Assembly (NCBI GenBank): GCA_025201705.1
Contig: MU616951.1
Span: forward strand, 1-24,844
From: Dissophora ornata
Lineage: Eukaryota > Mortierellomycota > Mortierellomycetes > Mortierellales > Mortierellaceae
Length of the DNA: 24,844 bases
Direction: 5' to 3'
Shown: positions 20,845-24,844 of the stretch, piece after piece
Position numbering within the stretch: the first letter of the stretch is position 1
Layout of the letters: every line of letters begins with the position of its first letter
Translations under genes and position numbers: made by a program
Notes under the pieces: model-generated
Told to the model about the DNA's origin: nothing
Seen by the model: only the letters and a program-made list of their open reading frames with translations
Databases searched by the model: none

Positions 20845-21372
20845 ATGGGATTCTTCGGGGGCTTGTTCGATATTGTCATCACGCTTTCTAATGTCTACAC
20901 GGATGCGTTCTGCACATACGCTCTCTATGAATATTTCTCTCCAAATTCCCCGGGCGTTACAACTTTATCGCTCGTCAACCTCGCTATCCTCGTGTTTCTT
21001 ACAGTGGTTGCCTTCGTTTCATGGCTGGTCATAGCCTTCTCACCTGGAGCGAAGAAGCATAGACATTACATTCGACACTTCATGTATGCAAGGATATTTT
21101 ACATCCATACCATCCTGGAGGGCCGAGCTGGAAAGACCGACCTATTCACAGACACGTTCTTGTTGGTAACGTCAGGAATGAACCTTATTCTGAGCGCTAT
21201 AAAGACTTTTTACATCTACGAGGACATGTCAGGACCGTTCATGGACGACTACGACTACCTGTGGATAATTCAAATAGCTATCAGCGTCATTTCCTTTACG
21301 GTATGCTTTATAAAACTAGTCATCAACAACCATCGAAGACGACAAGAATCTGCTGGACTGGGATGCCCTTGA
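20845..21372 (+). CDS. unrecognised four-helix integral membrane protein, 175 aa
   Basis: A single uninterrupted frame runs from ATG (aacatcATGG context) to TGA. I do not recognise the family. Four hydrophobic segments are visible: about 5-27 (FDIVITLSNVYTDAFCTYAL), 39-65 (LVNLAILVFLTVVAFVSWLV), 98-123 (TDTFLLVTSGMNLILSAIK) and 135-160 (IIQIAISVISFTVCFIKLV). A basic loop (PGAKKHRHYIRHF) follows helix 2 and a basic NNHRRRQ stretch follows helix 4, so by the positive-inside rule both ends of that pair probably face the cytosol. Codon use looks ordinary and there are no internal stops. Unlike all the identified genes here it has no intron in the coding region, and it sits between two transposon relics. 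It may be a lineage-specific gene or a retained cargo gene. Confidence 0.75.
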   Translation: MGFFGGLFDIVITLSNVYTDAFCTYALYEYFSPNSPGVTTLSLVNLAILVFLTVVAFVSWLVIAFSPGAKKHRHYIRHFMYARIFYIHTILEGRAGKTDLFTDTFLLVTSGMNLILSAIKTFYIYEDMSGPFMDDYDYLWIIQIAISVISFTVCFIKLVINNHRRRQESAGLGCP

Positions 21373-21585
21373 GCCATTCCCATGGCTCTCAGCATTCTCT
21401 CTTCCTCTCCCTGAGCCCGAAACCGCCGCGATCTATTTCGCTCACGCCCCACAATCTTGTTTATATTTATTTCTTTTACATGTATATATTTTCGACACAA
21501 GGGAAAGATCTTCCCTTATGTCGAGTTGAGTGGGCTATTTTTCAATGCAATAAATAACAATGTACATACACATACAACAAGTTCA
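21373..21585. other. 3' flank of the membrane protein gene
   Basis: This 213-bp stretch contains the first copy of the repeated hairpin and an AATAAA at 21550-21555. No gene seen. Confidence 0.6.
21492..21524. repeat. 33-nt hairpin, copy 1 (TCGANACAAGGGAA arms)
   Basis: The 14-nt arms TCGACACAAGGGAA and TTCCCTTATGTCGA pair at 13 of 14 positions around a 5-nt centre. The same arms recur at 22674-22706, so this is a repeated element rather than a chance palindrome. It lies about 120 bp after the stop of the 175-aa gene and just before the pogo relic. Confidence 0.85.
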
Positions 21586-22170
21586 AAGAGCTGCTTCTAG
21601 AACTGGAATGCAGACATGATCAAGCAGGACCGCAGGATTGCTTTGCTGATGGATAACGCGCCAGGGCACGCCCAAACCGATGATTTGGGGCTACAGAATG
21701 TCACGATCATCAGATTCCTGGCCGGTACCACATCCGTGTCACACAGCCTCTTGACACCGGAATCGTACGCTCGCATACACCAATTACATGATCCAAGTGG
21801 TTTCTTTGCTCCGACAAGAAGCCGATTCAGCCAAAACGAAGATTCCTAATGCCTCCCTGTATCCATGTCTCGTGAAGGCTTGGAACACCGTGACGCCGTC
21901 AACCATACGCAACTGCTTTACCCATGTCCCCACTATACCCAAGGCTATGAAGGACGCTCTACGCGAGCAAGTTCACACACACACACACCCAGGGATGAAG
22001 ATTCGAAGGTATTGCAAGAAACGCTCATGGCCATGTACCCCGATCGCGCTGATGCCATCAAGAAGCAAACCGATTTCGGCGCACTTGTTTATATCGAGGG
22101 CTGCTTGGGTAAAGGCCCAACGAAAAGGTTAACAGACGCCATTGACGATGCTGCCGCTTCAGAGGAGTGA
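21586..22170 (+). pseudogene. pogo/Tigger-type DDE transposase relic (C-terminal half)
   Basis: The frames carry pieces of a Tc1/mariner-superfamily pogo transposase: NWNADMIKQDRRIALLMDNAPGHA (the LLMDN aspartate is the second catalytic D), LQNVTII, GTTSV, then in another frame QPLDTGIVRS, then LVKAWNTVTPSTIRNCFTHV, then RADAIKKQTDFG. The order matches DDE_1 domains such as jerky/Tigger/CENP-B relatives. The reading frame changes at least four times and stops interrupt it. The N-terminal DNA-binding HTH region and the first catalytic aspartate are absent. A (CA)n run lies at 21974-21988. It is inactive and ancient. The acidic open frame that follows may be its tail or a separate gene. Confidence 0.8.
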
Positions 22171-22204
22171 GGGCGATCATTTCTTGCCTCCTGAGAGTCT
22201 CATT

Positions 22205-22670
22205 ATGGTTGATGGGGATGAGGAAGACGATGATGACAGCATTTTTGAGGACCTACACTATACTCTGGACAGTAATGCCAATGGTATCAAAGCCTCTACA
22301 CCCATTCGTGCAATTGACCTTCGCTCTGCCCTACAGATAATTGACCCGCCTTCAGACTTTGTCTCATCGCAAGACTCAAGTATCCTCGAGCTTGAAACAG
22401 GTGCCGAAATCTTGCAAGGCGCGCTGGAAGCGTTGGACCGCGCCAAAGAACAGATCTTTCGTCAACAAATGAGTGTCGTCGTAGACGATTCCGATGCCAG
22501 GCACTACGCTACCCTCTTGAGGGGTCAATTAGACGTCCTGAATGACTCGATGCGGCTCGCAACGTCCCCTTACAGTCCGGGAGCGGAAGACACCATGCAT
22601 ACCAATGATACCTTTAATACCTTTGGCCGCGATGCGAATCAGATGTGCAGTGAAAAAATTTATCTGACCA
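22205..22670 (+). CDS. unrecognised acidic open frame (possible gene fragment)
   Basis: The frame opens at ATG 22205 (MVDGDEEDDDDSIFEDLHYTL) and stays open past 22670 to a TAG at 22871. It encodes acidic sequence followed by helix-prone stretches (ILELETGAEILQGALEALDRAKEQIFRQQ; LLRGQLDVLNDSMRLA). I do not recognise it. Real coding seems to end near 22670, where the second hairpin and the left inverted repeat begin. The downstream S/P-rich frame at 22874 is in the same reading phase, and TAG 22871 sits at the end of a good acceptor (long T run, cccctgtag). The two may therefore be exons of one gene, but no consensus phase-0 donor was found. Alternatively this is the tail of the pogo transposase. 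Confidence 0.35.
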
Positions 22671-22673
22671 CTG

Positions 22674-22706
22674 TCGATACAAGGGAAGAATCTTCCCTTG
22701 TTTCGA
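22674..22706. repeat. 33-nt hairpin, copy 2 (TCGANACAAGGGAA arms)
   Basis: Arms TCGATACAAGGGAA and TTCCCTTGTTTCGA pair at 13 of 14 positions around a GAATC centre. The arms match copy 1 except at single positions. It lies 12 bp left of the 37-bp inverted repeat and within the open frame that follows the pogo relic. Confidence 0.85.
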
Positions 22707-22717
22707 GAATGTGGAAA

Positions 22718-23732
22718 TCCTGGACATTAATAAGTAACCCTTATATTTTTAGAGTAGGTCGTTTTAATTCAATCAGATTGAAATTTCACGTACACGAAGA
22801 TGGGCAGACTCATCGCAGAAACTCATCGCTCATCAATTCTAGAAACGCATTGTCTTTTTTTTATCCCCTGTAGAATATAACGAATATCGAGGACTCTGAG
22901 GGCGAAGGAAGTTCGATTACAAGCAGCGTTCCCTCCCCGCCGATTTTTTCTGTCCCCTCTCCGCTGGACAATAACGGCCATGACCTTCTCGCGCCTCCTT
23001 TGAGTCCTTTCACGCGTTCCCCTTCACCCAACGGCGGCGCGTCCACCCCTCTTGGAACGCCGACGCGAAAATCTCCTCTCAAAGGACTCCCCCGAGGGTT
23101 TCGCCGACCAAACACGGGTGGTTCAATGGATTACGCACCCCAAGCAAGACTCCATCCCCGCAGTCGCGCTTCCACGCCAAAGAGCACCGGTGTGGAGGTC
23201 TCCTCCCCCTTCTCGGTGCCAATTGATCGCGCTCACTGGGAAACGGCCCTGAAGTCTCTGAAGCATGGCGCCAAAGCCGTGACCTTAAGCGAGAAGCGTA
23301 TCATGGCACACATCTTCCTTTGGTTGAGCCAACTCGCTCCTCCCGAGGTTCAGGCCTGTTTCAAGTCTATACCTAGCAGAACGGACAGTCAGCGACTACG
23401 AGCAGTGACAGGAGTGGGCGGCAACGCATGCAGGGACGCAATCAACCTCTGCTGTCGAAGCCCAGGAGCCTCATCGCGCATTAACCCTCGAACCTTTAGA
23501 CCTAGAAGATGAGCTTGAAGAGAAGGATACCGGACAAGCCATCGCTGCTTTGACGGTGGATGGCAATGTTGACGCAGATTTGACAGATGAGGACGCGCCT
23601 GGTGGACAGAGGCATGGAAAACGACCTCGAAAATAAATTTTGTACGTAACCGGGTGTGGTCGCACAAACTCCCTTTATTCTATGCAATTCAATTGCTCGA
23701 AAAATATATGGGTTACTTATTGATGTCCAGGA
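22718..23732. mobile_element. 1,015-bp segment bounded by 37-bp inverted repeats
   Basis: The left repeat 22718-22754 (begins TCCTGGACATTAATAAGTAA) and the right repeat 23696-23732 on the opposite strand (begins TCCTGGACATCAATAAGTAA) match at 34 of 37 positions. Homology ends sharply on both sides. This is the layout of a cut-and-paste DNA transposon or non-autonomous derivative. I could not find a target-site duplication in the immediate flanks, so the exact ends are uncertain. The interior encodes the S/P-rich frame and no transposase that I can recognise. Confidence 0.6.
22874..23636 (+). pseudogene. unrecognised S/P-rich frame with basic C-terminus, apparently frameshifted
   Basis: One frame runs from 22874 (NITNIEDSEGEGSS) to TGA at 23510-23512. 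It is serine/proline-rich with several SP/TP sites (PLSPFTRSPSP; STPLGTPTRKSPLKG), followed by a structured-looking block (HWETALKSLKHGAKAVTLSEKRIMAHIFLWLSQLAPPE). From about 23409 a different frame becomes the better candidate: QEPHRALTLEPLDLEDELEE ... LTDEDAPGGQRHGKRPRK, ending TAA at 23634-23636 with an acidic stretch and a nuclear-localisation-like basic end. A frameshift, or an unrecognised intron ending at the gtgacag acceptor near 23408, would join them. No family recognised; features fit a nuclear phosphoprotein. It lies wholly inside the inverted repeats. Confidence 0.4.
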
Positions 23733-23962
23733 CTCTACTTGCACTGAACGCATTTTGATTTAAACATCTCTTCCTTTGGCCTTGCGCAGGCTGGAATTAC
23801 AATCAGAGTTGAGGGAAAGAAGAGACCCTCCGTAACGCTCTAACCTTGCACCCTAGTGCTTACATGGCGGAGCTGAAAGGATAAAGAACTGTGCATCACA
23901 CGTCTATTGATGCGAACCTCTGTTCCTTTCCCTCACATTTTCTTTAGCGACGTGGAATAACA
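23733..23962. promoter_or_regulatory. upstream region of the 132-aa protein gene
   Basis: This 230-bp stretch has no coding signal and includes a C/T-rich leader (about 23920-23945) just before the ATG at 23963. It probably holds the promoter and 5' UTR. Confidence 0.45.
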
Positions 23963-24490
23963 ATGTCCCCCAAATGGCTTCCAAGCTCTGTTGCCTTCCC
24001 AGCCATTTTATTTGGACTTTGGTCCTACTTTGCGTCGGATAGTAAAGTGAGTATGCTGTATGGTTGAATGGAAGGCTGAGAAGGCATTCGAGACAGGGAA
24101 CGATAGCAAGATGCAGGGGAGGAGGTGAAGAAATGAAGGAAAACACGAAAGGAGCTTGATCTCGAGGTTGCATAGTATATGCTTACGGGCTTTCCTCTTC
24201 ACACATCGCTGGACCGATATCCAGCGGATCCTGTTTACACACAGGGGTCGGGAAAGGACTCGCCATCATGGGGACAGCTGATCCAACAATCCATGGTGAG
24301 GCCCAACGACCTCTCAATATCACAGAAGCGGAAACGGGGACTAATGGTGCTACAGGACGTGTCTGACAACGAAGCAGGTCTTGGCATCACCAGAGACTCA
24401 CTTGTAATGACTCCAAAGTGGTGCCCAAGAGCCAAACGTATCAAGAGCAGTAGCGAGATGTCGCGACGATCCAGCTCAAAGAGACGTTGA
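23963..24490 (+). CDS. small single-pass membrane protein with basic tail, 132 aa, unrecognised
   Basis: Two exons, 23963-24046 and 24176-24490, are joined by a 129-bp intron with a GTGAGT donor and catag acceptor, both phase 0. The product is 132 aa. The N-terminus MSPKWLPSSVAFPAILFGLW-SYFA has one hydrophobic segment (about 10-24), which could be a signal anchor or mitochondrial inner-membrane segment. The rest is hydrophilic, with KRKR at about residue 76 and a terminal SRRSSSKRR cluster. AATAAA at 24493-24498 follows the stop closely, supporting this as a real transcript end. I do not recognise the family. The clean splice signals and polyadenylation signal argue for a gene; the short length and lack of known domains keep confidence moderate. 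Confidence 0.6.
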
Positions 24491-24844
24491 ACAATAAATT
24501 AGTACTTTTTCATTTTTTTTAACAACGAGGCCCTTCAGACTACTCCCGTGATAAATGTTCACTTGGTGTGAGATGACAAAACTACTGTTATTCTATTTGA
24601 CAACCCGGGTTGTTCGTTTTATTCAACAACCGAACGTGTTTTCGTGCTAAGTCCACATAAGCACTTTTTCATACTTTTTTTGAAACCCTCATTGAAGTTG
24701 GCATCAAAAGGCCAAATAGTGCTTTTTTTCGCCATCTCTTTCATGGAGCACTCTCACGTTGTTCAAAGCGGCTTTTAAGATGCATTTCATAGGAAATACC
24801 AGTTTTTTGTGTGTGTGGTGGTCACGAAGACCGAGTTTTGGCTG
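24491..24844. other. 3' flank with clustered CAACC/GGTTG inverted repeats
   Basis: No gene seen. A perfect 14-nt palindrome ACAACCCGGGTTGT lies at 24600-24613, and its right half pairs again with AACAACC about 10 nt further on. T-runs and two AGTGC/AGCAC-plus-T-run patches follow. Sequence continues past the window. Confidence 0.5.

Overview
The window looks like nuclear DNA of a filamentous fungus. The genes are split by many short introns (about 80-130 bp, GT..AG), and the recognisable proteins are conserved eukaryotic ones. My guess is Mucoromycota/Mortierellomycota, based on overall style (THOC3 and PRA1 orthologues, plus Helitron and pogo relics); this is an inference, not something I can prove here. 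All gene models below were spliced by hand and their reading phases checked.

The left 18.3 kb is gene-dense and holds five housekeeping genes. They are: a WD40 protein of the THO mRNA-export complex (THOC3/Tex1-like, + strand, 5' end outside the window, ends 1585); the COMPASS H3K4 methyltransferase SET1 (- strand, 7034 to 1870, 1,576 aa); a PRA1/Yip3 Rab-interacting membrane protein (+, 8097-8983, 191 aa); clathrin heavy chain (+, 9644-15399, 1,679 aa); and the ER thiol oxidase ERO1 (+, 15810-18278, 585 aa). THOC3 and SET1 converge with 284 bp between their stops. SET1 and the PRA1 gene diverge from a shared 1.06-kb upstream region. The PRA1 protein and clathrin both serve vesicle traffic but I see no operon-like link between them.

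The right 6.5 kb is different: gene-poor and full of transposon debris. It holds a decayed Helitron Rep/helicase relic (about 18894-19930), an intron-less four-helix membrane protein that I do not recognise (20845-21372), a heavily frameshifted pogo/Tigger-type DDE transposase relic (about 21586-22170), two near-identical 33-nt hairpins 1.18 kb apart that flank it, and a pair of 37-bp inverted repeats 1,015 bp apart that enclose an S/P-rich open frame ending in a basic KRPRK tail. The last gene is a small two-exon protein of 132 aa with one membrane segment (23963-24490).

Nothing here is a clear new multi-gene system. The most promising leads are the repeated hairpin, the inverted-repeat-bounded S/P-rich gene, the two RS-rich tracts inside SET1, and the orphan membrane proteins beside the transposon relics. 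I found no rRNA, tRNA or CRISPR array.
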